Part shown: in pieces, positions 9,194-17,550 of the stretch
Layout of the letters: each line of letters opens with the position of its first letter
Numbering within the stretch: the stretch's first letter is position 1
Source: an uncultured Holosporaceae bacterium
GTDB lineage: Bacteria; Pseudomonadota; Alphaproteobacteria; UBA3830; CASESI01
Direction: 5' to 3'
Assembly (NCBI GenBank): GCA_949290705.1
Contig: CASESI010000013.1
Span: forward strand, 1-64,000
Length of the DNA stretch: 64,000 nucleotides
Notes under the pieces: generated by a model
Told to the model about the DNA's origin: nothing
Seen by the model: the letters and a program-made list of their open reading frames with translations, nothing else
Databases searched by the model: none
Program-made: the position numbers and the translations under genes

Positions 9194-9889
9194 ATGGAAA
9201 TGCAAGGTAATACAACTGATTCAGTCGAAAAATTACAATCTGCTGTAAACAGCAAAGAAAGGACAATGCTTGACATCACAAACGATGATGGCGTTGTTAT
9301 TCAGCAGATCGAATACATGAACGGTGTTCCTGATGGGCGAGGAATCACATACGACGTGAATACAAGACAAAAAGTTCAAGACATGCAATTCAAAGAAGGG
9401 AAGTTGCATGGCGAGATGATTGTCTATGACCAAGTTGGCAACATCACTGCAAAGCTTAATTACGACAACGGTGTTTTAAGCGGCCCATGTGAATTTTATA
9501 TGGATGGAAAATTAATCCTATCCGGACAATACGCCAACGGTCAATACGACGGAAAACTTACGTATTATGACACCTTCCAAAATATTGTTAAGGAAGAGAA
9601 TTACGAAAATGGCCTTAAAAATGGCAAGTCCGTCAGTTATGCTCCTAATCACCAAGTATTAAAATCGGAGACATATTTAAATGGTAAATTGAACGGAGTC
9701 AGTGTCTCGTTCTACCCTGGGCTTGATAACGCTATGCATGAATACGCGGATTACCAAGACGGAAAAATAAATGGTATTGCAAAAATCTTTTATGATGATG
9801 GAAATTTGCAAGAAATTAGGGTATACTCGATGGGTAATATTGTCGGGGAAATAAAAAGGTACGACAGAAACGGTAACCTTATAAGTTAG
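9194..9889 (+). CDS. MORN-variant repeat protein
   Basis: A 231-residue protein made of about eight repeats of roughly 22 residues with the MORN_2-type pattern (for example NGVPDGRGITYD, EGKLHGEMIVYD, NGQYDGKLTYYD, NGKLNGVSVSFY, DGKINGIAKIFYDDG). Such repeats form an extended beta sheet that mediates binding. No signal peptide is visible, so it may be cytoplasmic. A good GAGGTGA ribosome site precedes the ATG. It follows the anchored unknown by 10 bp and probably shares its transcript. The binding partner is unknown. Confidence 0.75.
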   Translation: MEMQGNTTDSVEKLQSAVNSKERTMLDITNDDGVVIQQIEYMNGVPDGRGITYDVNTRQKVQDMQFKEGKLHGEMIVYDQVGNITAKLNYDNGVLSGPCEFYMDGKLILSGQYANGQYDGKLTYYDTFQNIVKEENYENGLKNGKSVSYAPNHQVLKSETYLNGKLNGVSVSFYPGLDNAMHEYADYQDGKINGIAKIFYDDGNLQEIRVYSMGNIVGEIKRYDRNGNLIS

Positions 9890-9936
9890 GATTCTTCGTA
9901 TTTTTTCCCTTTAATTTTTTTGAAGAGAATTTTATT

Positions 9937-10269
9937 ATGAAGGATAGCTATTTAATTGCCGATACAATTTCCAGATTTCTGGAGGATCATAAACTTACCG
10001 ATGTTTTATTAATTGACCTTAAGGATAAGTGCAACATCGCGGATTATATGATTATCGCGACAGGAAGTTCAGGCCGTCAGATCAGCGCTGTGGCGGAACT
10101 TTTAATTATGGAATTAAAAACACTTGGCATTAAGGATACCATTGTCGAGGGTGATGCAACCTGTGATTGGATCTTACTCGACACTTGCGGTATAGTTGTG
10201 CATCTATTCAAGGGTGATATACGTGCGTATTACAACCTTGAGGCACTTTGGAATACAAACGGTAAATAA
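9937..10269 (+). CDS. rsfS: Ribosome silencing factor RsfS
   Basis: RsfS binds ribosomal protein uL14 and blocks joining of the subunits when nutrients run short. The 110-residue protein shows the family pattern ADYMIIATGSSGRQISAVAE in the middle and DWILLDTCGIVVHLF followed by YNLEALW at the end. The length is normal. rlmH follows after 14 bp, the usual order in proteobacteria, although the commonly adjacent nadD and obgE are absent. Confidence 0.9.
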   Translation: MKDSYLIADTISRFLEDHKLTDVLLIDLKDKCNIADYMIIATGSSGRQISAVAELLIMELKTLGIKDTIVEGDATCDWILLDTCGIVVHLFKGDIRAYYNLEALWNTNGK

Positions 10270-10283
10270 TAATAAAATTCCCA

Positions 10284-10688
10284 ATGATCCAACTACGTAT
10301 TCCATTCGAGATCAAAAATCCCTTTCTACCTATTTTTAAGGATTACCAGAAACGCTTACATTGGAAGTTTTCTGTAATCAACAAGAAACCTTTGAAGTTA
10401 CTTGCGAATACAACAAAGGATGATTTTATAATCGCACTCGATATACATGGCACAGAGATGGACAGCGTAGTATTTTCCGCACTTATAACTTCACATCTCG
10501 CGAATTATAAAAACATAATTTTCGTGATAGGGGGTGACACAGGACTTGACGAAAATATAAGGAACTCTGCAGATTTTAAAATTTCCTTTGGATATAATAC
10601 CTGGCCACATCAACTTTGCTCGGTCATGTTAATTGAGCAAATATATAGGGCAGAGACGATTGCAAATCATCACCCTTATCACAAGTAA
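10284..10688 (+). CDS. rlmH: 23S rRNA pseudouridine-1915 N3-methyltransferase RlmH
   Basis: A SPOUT methyltransferase that methylates pseudouridine 1915 in helix 69 of 23S rRNA. The 134-residue protein keeps the C-terminal SAM-binding knot: VIGGDTGLDENIR, WPHQLCSVMLIEQIYRAETI and the terminal HPYHK that is diagnostic for the family. It is about 20 residues shorter than E. coli RlmH (155), mostly at the N-terminus. No Shine-Dalgarno sequence is visible; translation may be coupled to rsfS. Confidence 0.88.
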   Translation: MIQLRIPFEIKNPFLPIFKDYQKRLHWKFSVINKKPLKLLANTTKDDFIIALDIHGTEMDSVVFSALITSHLANYKNIIFVIGGDTGLDENIRNSADFKISFGYNTWPHQLCSVMLIEQIYRAETIANHHPYHK

Positions 10689-10859
10689 ACTCGTCATTAT
10701 ATAATTATTTATTTAATTTTTTTTATTATTATTCTATCTATTATCTTCTATAGAGGTTCAGTTTTTCCTTCTGAGTTTCCCTCTTTCATCTCTGCTGTTT
10801 CGTCTTTTATTATCTTATATTATATAATGTCTTTCTTTTCTTTTTATATATACTTCTTA

Positions 10860-12128
10860 TTATACTTCTTCTGTTGACGAGTTTTTATCAAAGACTGCTT
10901 TTGCAATAATTTTTGCAGCCTTTTCAGTTGGACTCATATCACGATTTCCAGAGAGCATATAATTTTTAAACCTCTCTAGGTCGTCTTTCATTTTATCAAA
11001 TTTTACTTTATCACAAAGCAAGTCAGTTGCCATTTCCGCAATCTTTTTAGGAGATGCGTTTTGTTGCAACAACTCTGGATATATATTCTTGTTCATTAAA
11101 ATATTGACAAGGCACACGTACGGCACCTTTATCATATGTTTTACAATAAATGCTGTCAGGCAATTCACCTTGTATATTATAATCGACGGCGTTTGCGATA
11201 TGCCAAGCTCAAGAGCAACCGTTCCAGACGCAGCAATCGCAAGGTCGGATTTTTTAAACAATTCATATTTCGCCTGATCATCATACACCAATGTCGGTTT
11301 CGGGATGGTCTTAAAAGTGTTCATATGACCCTCGATATATTTTCGGGTCGTATCCGTAATTGGCATATAACACCTTATGTCGGGAAATTTTTTATACAGT
11401 AATTTCAACGTGTTCGCAATTATCGGCAGATGCCTTCGCACCTCTGAAATCCTGCTTCCCGGGAGGAGAGTAATAATTTTCGATGATGTTTGTGATTCCT
11501 GATCCTCTTGAACATGTTCCTGTTCGTGGTGATTGGAATCATTGGTGCGACTAGAATTATTGGAGTGACTCTCGTCAGACGAGAACAAAAAATCATTCTC
11601 AATTATATTATGCCCAACGCAGAAAGTTTGGATTCCGTGCTTTTCAAAGAATTTATTCTCGAATGGGAAAAGCGTGAAAAGATAATCGACAAGGCCTTTC
11701 AAGTTTTTCGCGCGATTTTGACGCCATGCCCAAACGGAAGGAGCAACGTATTGGCATTTGATCGTCTCGACATCTCTTATCCTTTGGAAAAGCCGGAGGG
11801 CGAAATCCTGAGAATCGATGGCGATCACAACGTCAGGTTTTATGTCGCAGATGTTCTGTTCGGTGTTTGCGAAGATGTCCACGATTTTGGTCACGTGCCT
11901 TACAATTTCGACGACGCCCATATAGCTTAACTCTTTAGAGCTGTATGACCGTTTTAATCCTTCTTGGCACATTTTGTCGTCACCGATACCATAGAATTCT
12001 ACGTTGCCGTTAAATTCCTTTTTCAATTTTTGCATTAAGAGAGTGCCGATCGTTGCGCCGGACTCCTCAGTTACGATCATGAAGATTTTTTTTGTTTGTT
12101 CGTTTTTTGATTGATTGATTTTTTCCAT
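10860..12128 (-). CDS. lpxB: Lipid-A-disaccharide synthase LpxB
   Basis: Joins UDP-2,3-diacylglucosamine and lipid X to the lipid A disaccharide at the inner membrane. The family is recognised from AIDSQDFALRL, the strongly conserved YVAPSVWAWRQNRAKNL, FPFE, VGHN, LLPGSRISEVRRHLP and AASGTVALELG. Two oddities: the N-terminal loop, normally GExSGD, reads TEESGAT, and a low-complexity stretch of about 34 residues rich in Ser, Asn, His, Glu and Gln (about 183-216) replaces the shorter loop after VGHNIIENDFLF. The total of 422 residues is about 40 above the usual size. AAGGAG precedes the ATG, and lpxI ends only 10 bp upstream, so the two genes form an operon. Confidence 0.9.
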   Translation of the reverse strand: MEKINQSKNEQTKKIFMIVTEESGATIGTLLMQKLKKEFNGNVEFYGIGDDKMCQEGLKRSYSSKELSYMGVVEIVRHVTKIVDIFANTEQNICDIKPDVVIAIDSQDFALRLFQRIRDVETIKCQYVAPSVWAWRQNRAKNLKGLVDYLFTLFPFENKFFEKHGIQTFCVGHNIIENDFLFSSDESHSNNSSRTNDSNHHEQEHVQEDQESQTSSKIITLLPGSRISEVRRHLPIIANTLKLLYKKFPDIRCYMPITDTTRKYIEGHMNTFKTIPKPTLVYDDQAKYELFKKSDLAIAASGTVALELGISQTPSIIIYKVNCLTAFIVKHMIKVPYVCLVNILMNKNIYPELLQQNASPKKIAEMATDLLCDKVKFDKMKDDLERFKNYMLSGNRDMSPTEKAAKIIAKAVFDKNSSTEEV

Positions 12129-12138
12129 TTTAGTCTCC

Positions 12139-12942
12139 TTAGTTTATTACTTTTATAAATATATTGAACTTTTTCGCAAGTTCCATCGTTTGATTCCTGT
12201 CCACGATGATCGTTTTGTTTGCCTTGATCGCGATTCCATCAAGAGCCGCATCCTTCGCATTCAATATCGTGTCAGGTCCAATTGTTGGAAGGTCAGCAAG
12301 GTCGGTTTGATTCACCTTTGGAAGTTTCACCAAAACTCCACCTGTTTTTGTGTCACGTTTCAATGATTTCACCCTTCGCAAAAGGTTATCCGTTCCCTCG
12401 ATCGCCTCAATCCCAAGCACCAAACCGTTTTGTATAACGATCGCTTGGCCAATATCATGCTTGCTTAGGTCATTTAGAATTTTCTCGCCGATCTCGATAT
12501 CTTTCAAATTTTGCTTTGAAAGCGGCATGAAAGAATCATCAAGCCGTGCAAGCAATTCTGGCGCCGTGTCAGGGATAGAGCGAATCTTAAACCCACGCTT
12601 TCGCAACATATTCAAAATAGTCGTCAGCAAATTATTATCTCCCTTTTTCATATTTTTATAAATCCTAAAATACCAATAAAGTCCGGTGAAGTCGAAATGC
12701 AGATTCCGAAATGACGGCCGCGAAAGACCGCCAATGAAAAGCAATTCGTCAATTTTATGCTGTCCCAGCAACTTTAAAATCTTCCCGATTTGCCCGATGT
12801 TCATGCGATATAAAACATTGTTCGGAGCAGAAATTTTTTCATTCCCAAAAATATCAATTATCAGAACATTCTCACCGCGATTTAAAAGAATGCCTTGGAC
12901 AATGGCCGGAAGATCCCCAGAACCGGATATTATAGCAAGCAT
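12139..12942 (-). CDS. lpxI: UDP-2,3-diacylglucosamine pyrophosphatase LpxI
   Basis: Hydrolyses UDP-2,3-diacylglucosamine to lipid X and UMP; it replaces LpxH in most alphaproteobacteria. The 267-residue protein begins MLAIISGSGDLPAIV (family N-terminus) and ends with the conserved PTIGPDTILNAKDAALDGIAIKA and VDRNQTM region. An in-frame start at 12993 lies inside the tRNA gene and is rejected. The ATG at 12942 is only 6 bp from the CCA end of tRNA-Gly on the same strand and has no Shine-Dalgarno sequence, so the gene is probably read from the tRNA promoter and left almost leaderless after tRNA processing. Confidence 0.88.
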   Translation of the reverse strand: MLAIISGSGDLPAIVQGILLNRGENVLIIDIFGNEKISAPNNVLYRMNIGQIGKILKLLGQHKIDELLFIGGLSRPSFRNLHFDFTGLYWYFRIYKNMKKGDNNLLTTILNMLRKRGFKIRSIPDTAPELLARLDDSFMPLSKQNLKDIEIGEKILNDLSKHDIGQAIVIQNGLVLGIEAIEGTDNLLRRVKSLKRDTKTGGVLVKLPKVNQTDLADLPTIGPDTILNAKDAALDGIAIKANKTIIVDRNQTMELAKKFNIFIKVIN

Positions 12943-12948
12943 AAAAAA

Positions 12949-13023
12949 TGGAGCGGGCGAAGGGACTTGAACCCTCGACCCCAACCTTGGCAAGGTTATG
13001 CTCTACCACTGAGCTACACCCGC
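12949..13023 (-). tRNA. tRNA-Gly (anticodon GCC)
   Basis: The minus strand folds into a complete cloverleaf: acceptor GCGGGTG with CGCCCGC, D arm with GGTAGAGC, anticodon loop TTGCCAA (anticodon GCC at 12989-12991), T arm with GGTTCAAGTCC, discriminator T and an encoded CCA at 12949-12951. It carries a strong upstream promoter (13041-13069) and is followed after 6 bp by the lpxI start codon. Confidence 0.97.
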
Positions 13024-13040
13024 TGAAAAAATACTTAACT

Positions 13041-13069
13041 ACTATAGCATACTTTTTTTTAAAAGTCAA
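13041..13069 (-). promoter_or_regulatory. Strong promoter of tRNA-Gly-lpxI-lpxB
   Basis: Minus-strand -35 TTGACT (13064-13069), 17-bp spacer ending in GTATGC, -10 TATAGT (13041-13046). Almost the same 29 bp occur at 38245-38273 (before rpmJ-rpsA) and 62551-62579 (before nusA); only one spacer position differs between the three. Confidence 0.85.
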
Positions 13070-13102
13070 GTAAAAAATTAAAAAAATATTAAAAAATTTT
13101 TA

Positions 13103-13119
13103 GCCCACAAAAAATGGGC
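13103..13119 (-). terminator. Hairpin, possible minus-strand terminator
   Basis: GCCCA and TGGGC (5-bp stem, 7-nt A-rich loop) form a hairpin that on the minus strand is followed by TAAAAATTTTTT and further T runs. It could stop antisense transcripts before the tRNA promoter. Confidence 0.4.
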
Positions 13120-13185
13120 AATAGAGGAACAAAATCAGATGTAATAATTGTACAATTAACCAAAATAAATATCAAGTAAAAAATA

Positions 13186-13215
13186 TTAACTTTTTTGTGG
13201 TAGAGTTTTTATATA
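13186..13215 (+). promoter_or_regulatory. Promoter with TTAACTTTTTTG element
   Basis: TTAACT (13186-13191), 18-bp spacer, TATATA (13210-13215). It is part of a 27-bp stretch (13177-13203) that recurs exactly at 14580-14606 before kup. Confidence 0.4.
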
Positions 13216-13228
13216 GAGGAGTTTTTTT

Positions 13229-14032
13229 ATGAAAAATTTTAAGAAAATTTTGTTAGTCGCTGTAGCTCTTTTTGTGAATGACAGCTTTGGGATGATGAGC
13301 AGATTAGCACCAAAGATTACTACTGTTAAAATTATCTTTGATCGTACTTTTTCATCTATTACAAATATAAAAGATTTTACGCAGCAAGTGGTTAGTAGGG
13401 CACAGGATGTTGTTGGAGGAAAATTGGATCGTATTGATGAAAAAAATAATAAAATAGTTAAGAGTATTACTAATTATTTTGCTCAAACAAGCTATACTAA
13501 GTCAACTGCAGAGAATGTTGTTTTTTTTAATGATTTTAATATCAGTCTTAGCTCGGTAAAAGATTTTTTGTTGGACAGTTTTGCTTATCATGATAGTAGA
13601 GTACAAGGGCATGTAATGTTACATTTTGATAGTCCTAAAAAAGTAAAGAAAGCTATTGAAGAAATACCAACAGACTCTAGAGTAACTGATATTGTTAAAA
13701 TTGTAATTGGCAAAGATAATTGTGATACAAAAATAATTACAGATAATATAAAAATAACTAGTATGTTTATGTTTCAGTCATCAAAAAAGTGTGCTTTAGT
13801 ATTTAATTTCAAAAAATATGAAGATGCCACAAAAGTAATGTTACGTAAAAACGGTGTTAAAGCCAAACTTTTTCCATGTAAAGTAGATACAGTAGTAGCT
13901 ATATTGGATAGGTTAGACACGATATGTGAGGATAAATTGATAACACTGTACGGATCCAACCAGCTTGAAAAATTTGCTAAGAAAAATAAAGGAAACAAAA
14001 AAACTGAGAAAAAATTACGGATATCTAATTAA
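13229..14032 (+). CDS. Secreted protein, unknown function
   Basis: A 267-residue protein with an N-terminal signal peptide (two Lys pairs, then ILLVAVALFV, cleavage near DSFG). The mature part is Lys-rich with alternating short helices and strands. Two regions (about residues 120-145 and 175-200, HFDSPKKVKKAI and NFKKYEDATKVM) have a similar pattern that could reflect an internal repeat. No domain is recognised. A GAGG site precedes the ATG. Its 3' end overlaps the convergent gene by 18 bp. Confidence 0.7.
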   Translation: MKNFKKILLVAVALFVNDSFGMMSRLAPKITTVKIIFDRTFSSITNIKDFTQQVVSRAQDVVGGKLDRIDEKNNKIVKSITNYFAQTSYTKSTAENVVFFNDFNISLSSVKDFLLDSFAYHDSRVQGHVMLHFDSPKKVKKAIEEIPTDSRVTDIVKIVIGKDNCDTKIITDNIKITSMFMFQSSKKCALVFNFKKYEDATKVMLRKNGVKAKLFPCKVDTVVAILDRLDTICEDKLITLYGSNQLEKFAKKNKGNKKTEKKLRISN

Positions 14033-14515
14033 AACATCCAAACATTCAAACTCGTACTCTAACAATTCAGAGATACTTTCAGTGTTTTTAGAGTTGAATG
14101 ATTTTAATTTTTGGAGAATGCCGGCTTGGTTGTCAGTAAGGGAATCAATAAATTTGAAATAACCGTCCCAGGTATAGTTTTGTACGTACCCAGCACAGTC
14201 TAAGAACCACATTAATCCGAACGAAATTTTCTCGTTATTAAGGTTTTTGATCAAGAAATTCAAGTCAGAGATTTTCATATCGTAATTTTTGTATCTCGCA
14301 TACATGCTGTCCCGGATTTCTTCCTCGCTTAGTTTTGTGATATTTTGGAAGAAATCAACGGCTTTCATAGCGCTTGGGTCAGGATGATTTTTACAGAAAT
14401 TCGGTGTTGCAACGGCAAAAGCACGGGCGAGAGAAGGCCTTAACATTCCAAACTTTGCCATGATCGAAGCATTCACGGAGAAAACGGATGCAATAATGAT
14501 TAGGATTTTTTTCAT
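14015..14515 (-). CDS. Secreted protein, unknown function
   Basis: A 166-residue protein. The start at 14515 is chosen because it opens a signal peptide (MKKILIIIASVFSVNAS); the longer in-frame start at 14572 would begin inside the promoter. The mature part is mainly helical with three Cys and shows no known domain. It has its own promoter (14544-14572) and converges on the preceding gene. The type (small, exported, lineage-specific) recurs throughout the window. Confidence 0.65.
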   Translation of the reverse strand: MKKILIIIASVFSVNASIMAKFGMLRPSLARAFAVATPNFCKNHPDPSAMKAVDFFQNITKLSEEEIRDSMYARYKNYDMKISDLNFLIKNLNNEKISFGLMWFLDCAGYVQNYTWDGYFKFIDSLTDNQAGILQKLKSFNSKNTESISELLEYEFECLDVLIRYP

Positions 14516-14543
14516 AAATTTTTCCAAAAAACAAACTGTATCA

Positions 14544-14572
14544 AGTATAACGCAATCAAAATCAGATATCAA
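14544..14572 (-). promoter_or_regulatory. Promoter of the 166-residue secreted protein
   Basis: Minus-strand -35 TTGATA (14567-14572), 17-bp spacer, -10 TATACT (14544-14549), about 29 bp before the ATG. Confidence 0.6.
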
Positions 14573-14588
14573 GCGAAAATAAAAAATA

Positions 14589-14618
14589 TTAACTTTTTTG
14601 TGGTAGTATAATTATAAA
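14589..14618 (+). promoter_or_regulatory. Promoter of kup with TTAACTTTTTTG element
   Basis: TTAACT (14589-14594), 18-bp spacer, TATAAA (14613-14618); a TATAAT also lies at 14607-14612. The segment 14580-14606 is an exact 27-bp copy of 13177-13203. Confidence 0.4.
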
Positions 14619-14657
14619 ATTGATTTATCCCTTTTTGTATGGGGAGTTTATATTTTT

Positions 14658-16460
14658 ATGAAGAGTAAAAATGAAATTTTGGAAATGCTGAAACCTTTTG
14701 GTTTGGTGTTCGGAGATATTGGGACGAGCCCTATATATACTTTGTCGGTGATATTTTTAACATTGCCAATCAATAAGTTTAACGTAGTTGGTGTTGTCTC
14801 GCTTATTATTTGGACATTGTTGCTTATCCCGCTTGTGCAATATTCTGTGCTTGCCATGAGTCTTAGCAAAAGGGGAGAAGGGGGCGAGATTGTGCTTTTC
14901 GAGATAATTTCACCATTGCTTAAGTCGTCACGAAAGGTGTTTGCGTTTTCTATTATTACCTACATTGGGATTTCGTTAGCGATAGGAGATGGTGTTATCA
15001 CACCTGCGATCAGTATATTATCCGCGGTTGAAGGTATGACACTTATCAACCCGAATATATCGAAGACTACAATTATAATCATAGCGTCTTTGATAACGTG
15101 TGTATTGTTCGCAATTCAAAAACATGGAAGTGGGAAAGTGTCAGGTGCTTTTGGTCCTTTGATGTTTTTGTGGTTTGTGATTTTGTTTTTATTCGGAGCG
15201 GTTTATGTTTTTGATATGCCGTATATCCTTATGGCTTTAAGTCCACTTGCAGGGATAGAATTTTTGGTGCATCATGGGGCGCATGGTGTTTTCGTGCTTG
15301 CCGAGGTGATACTTTGTGCAACGGGAGTTGAAGCGCTTTATGCCGATATGGGACACCTTGGAAGAAAACCTATACAAAGGTCTCTTTATGTTGTTTTGTT
15401 TGCCTTGATCGTGAATTATATGGGACAAGGGGCATTTTTGTTATTGTTCAGTAATCCAGATCATGTGCTTTTCGGAATGATTTTGAAAGGAGCACCTTTT
15501 ATATATATGCAGTTTTTGGTTTTAAGTTTATTTGCAACGGTTATCGCTTCACAAGCTATGATAAGTGGGGTTTTTTCAATTGTGTATCAAGGAATTACAA
15601 CAAAGATTTTACCTACATTTAAAATATCATATACTTCTGAGGAGGTTCAATCACAGATATATGTTGGATCAGCGAATAAGTTTTTATTTTTTGCAGTTTT
15701 GATGATTATATTTTTATTTAAAACCTCAAGTAGTTTGGCCTCGGCTTATGGTCTTGCTGTGACATGCACTATATCCTTAACGGCTTTCGTTATGGCAGTG
15801 ATATTTTATATCAAAGGAAATTACGTAAAGTCGATTACAGCGGTGTTTTTGCTGTGTGTGGATTTAGTATTTTTACTTACAAGCTTAACAAAGATTTCGC
15901 AAGGTGGATATTGGTCAATAGTAATCGCTATGGTGCCATTTTGTTTGATTTTGGTATACTCTATTGGTAATAAAAAATTACACTCTAGAACGGTTAGTTT
16001 TTCCGAGGAAGAATTTTTATCAAAGTTTAAGGTGTTATATAACGATAGTGTAAAAATACCAGGAACCGCGCTATTTTTGATCAGAAATTTAAAACATGTA
16101 CCTTCGTATGTGATGAGGACAATGTTCGTGAATAACATCATTTATGAGGAAAATATATTTTTAAATATTGCGAAAACTTCTGAACCTTATGGTGTTGAGA
16201 TTATATACAGAACACTTGATAACGGGATAAGGTTGTTCCAGATAAAATCTGGGTATATGGAAATTCTTAATATAGAATCTTTGCTTAAAGCAGAAAATGT
16301 TAATGAAAAGGTGATTTTCTATGGAATAGAGGAAATTGAAACAGATAAAAAAATATGGAAGGTATTTTCTTTTATCAAAAAAACAACACCATCATTTGTG
16401 GAGTTTTATAAACTTCCTTATACCAAATTGCATGGTGTTACAAATCAAACAATTGTGTAA
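14658..16460 (+). CDS. kup: Low-affinity potassium transporter Kup
   Basis: A K+/H+ symporter of the KUP/HAK family in the inner membrane. The 600-residue protein starts with the family hallmark GLVFGDIGTSPIYTL, has about twelve hydrophobic helices with conserved GEGGEIVLFEI and LAIGDGVITPAISILSAVEG, and ends with a soluble domain of about 150 residues. The length is normal. A GGGAG site precedes the ATG. It is transcribed alone; no Trk or Kdp genes are in the window. Confidence 0.93.
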   Translation: MKSKNEILEMLKPFGLVFGDIGTSPIYTLSVIFLTLPINKFNVVGVVSLIIWTLLLIPLVQYSVLAMSLSKRGEGGEIVLFEIISPLLKSSRKVFAFSIITYIGISLAIGDGVITPAISILSAVEGMTLINPNISKTTIIIIASLITCVLFAIQKHGSGKVSGAFGPLMFLWFVILFLFGAVYVFDMPYILMALSPLAGIEFLVHHGAHGVFVLAEVILCATGVEALYADMGHLGRKPIQRSLYVVLFALIVNYMGQGAFLLLFSNPDHVLFGMILKGAPFIYMQFLVLSLFATVIASQAMISGVFSIVYQGITTKILPTFKISYTSEEVQSQIYVGSANKFLFFAVLMIIFLFKTSSSLASAYGLAVTCTISLTAFVMAVIFYIKGNYVKSITAVFLLCVDLVFLLTSLTKISQGGYWSIVIAMVPFCLILVYSIGNKKLHSRTVSFSEEEFLSKFKVLYNDSVKIPGTALFLIRNLKHVPSYVMRTMFVNNIIYEENIFLNIAKTSEPYGVEIIYRTLDNGIRLFQIKSGYMEILNIESLLKAENVNEKVIFYGIEEIETDKKIWKVFSFIKKTTPSFVEFYKLPYTKLHGVTNQTIV

Positions 16461-16573
16461 AATTTATGGAGGAAAATGTATATATTGCTGAGTTTTGAAA
16501 CGTAAAAGTTTTTAAATCTTGAAAAATTTGATTTAATACCATAAGCTTAGTAGTATAGGTTTTTGTTTTTATT

Positions 16574-17536
16574 ATGAAAAATTATCCTAATGAAATGTTA
16601 AAGAAGCTTTTTAAAAGAATGTATTTGATACGTTATTTTGAAGAGCAAGCTGCTGTACTTTACCAAAAAGGACATATAGCTGGGTTTTGCCATCTTTATA
16701 TCGGGGAAGAGGCTGTTGCTGAGGGGGTTTCCGAAAACGTGACAGCAAAAGATTCGATTATCACAAGTTACAGGGATCATGGTCATATAATTCTTGCAGG
16801 TGTTGAACCAAGAAAGGTTATGGCTGAACTTACCGGAAGGATAGGGGGAATATCGAAAGGTAAGGGTGGATCCATGCACATGTTTTCAAAAGAGCATAAT
16901 TTTTATGGTGGACATGGTATAGTCGGTGCTTCTACACCAATTGGTACAGGTCTTGCATTCGCACATAAATATAGAGAGGATGGCGGTATATGCTTTGCAT
17001 TCATAGGTGATGGTGCTGTTAACCAAGGACAAGTGTATGAGTCATTTAATATGGCTTCTCTTTGGGAATTACCTATATTATATGTGATAGAAAATAACCA
17101 TTATGCACTTGGTACAGCGATTAAGAGAGGATGTGCAACAACAAATCTTTCAATCAGAGGTTCCGGATTTGATATCCCTGGCAAGCAAGCCGATGGTATG
17201 AATGTTTTTGCTGTTTTGGAAGCGGTTAAAGAATGTGCAGAATATGTAAGAAATGGAAATGGTCCAATGATTTTGGAACTTGATACATATAGATATCGTG
17301 GTCATTCTATGTCTGATCCTGCAAAATATAGAACACGTGAGGAGGTTGAGAAAGTTAAAGAGACACGTGATCCTATTAAAACGATAAAGATTGAAATGCA
17401 AAAAGCAGGAATTCCGGAATCAGAAATTGATACGATTGAGAGAGAAGTTATTGCAATTGTTGATGATGCTGCAGATTTTGCTTTGAAATCACCAATTCCA
17501 GAGGATTCTGAACTTTATACTGATATGTTGATATGA
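16574..17536 (+). CDS. pdhA: Pyruvate dehydrogenase E1 alpha subunit
   Basis: With PdhB it decarboxylates pyruvate using thiamine diphosphate (ThDP) and passes the acetyl group to E2. The 320-residue protein has the E1-alpha phosphorylation-loop-like SYRDHGH and GGSMHMFSKEHNFYGGHGIVG, and the ThDP motif GDGAVNQGQVYES ending in ENN. The length is normal for the heterodimeric type. It heads the operon pdhA-pdhB-pdhC (gaps of 14 and 15 bp). The ATG has no clear ribosome site; a TATAGG about 15 bp upstream may be a -10 element. Confidence 0.95.
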   Translation: MKNYPNEMLKKLFKRMYLIRYFEEQAAVLYQKGHIAGFCHLYIGEEAVAEGVSENVTAKDSIITSYRDHGHIILAGVEPRKVMAELTGRIGGISKGKGGSMHMFSKEHNFYGGHGIVGASTPIGTGLAFAHKYREDGGICFAFIGDGAVNQGQVYESFNMASLWELPILYVIENNHYALGTAIKRGCATTNLSIRGSGFDIPGKQADGMNVFAVLEAVKECAEYVRNGNGPMILELDTYRYRGHSMSDPAKYRTREEVEKVKETRDPIKTIKIEMQKAGIPESEIDTIEREVIAIVDDAADFALKSPIPEDSELYTDMLI

Positions 17537-17550
17537 TGGAGATTTGAAAG

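Noticed and set aside
10689-10859. T-rich 170-bp gap between rlmH and lpxB as a possible RNA gene
   Set aside because: It is low-complexity T/A sequence without a convincing promoter or fold; probably a shared 3' region of convergent genes.
11508-11930. Open frame of 140 codons on the plus strand inside lpxB
   Set aside because: It lies antisense to a strongly conserved gene, has no ribosome site and resembles no protein.
12943-12993. Longer LpxI with a start inside the tRNA gene
   Set aside because: The additional 17 residues are translated tRNA sequence; family homologues start at the residue encoded at 12942.
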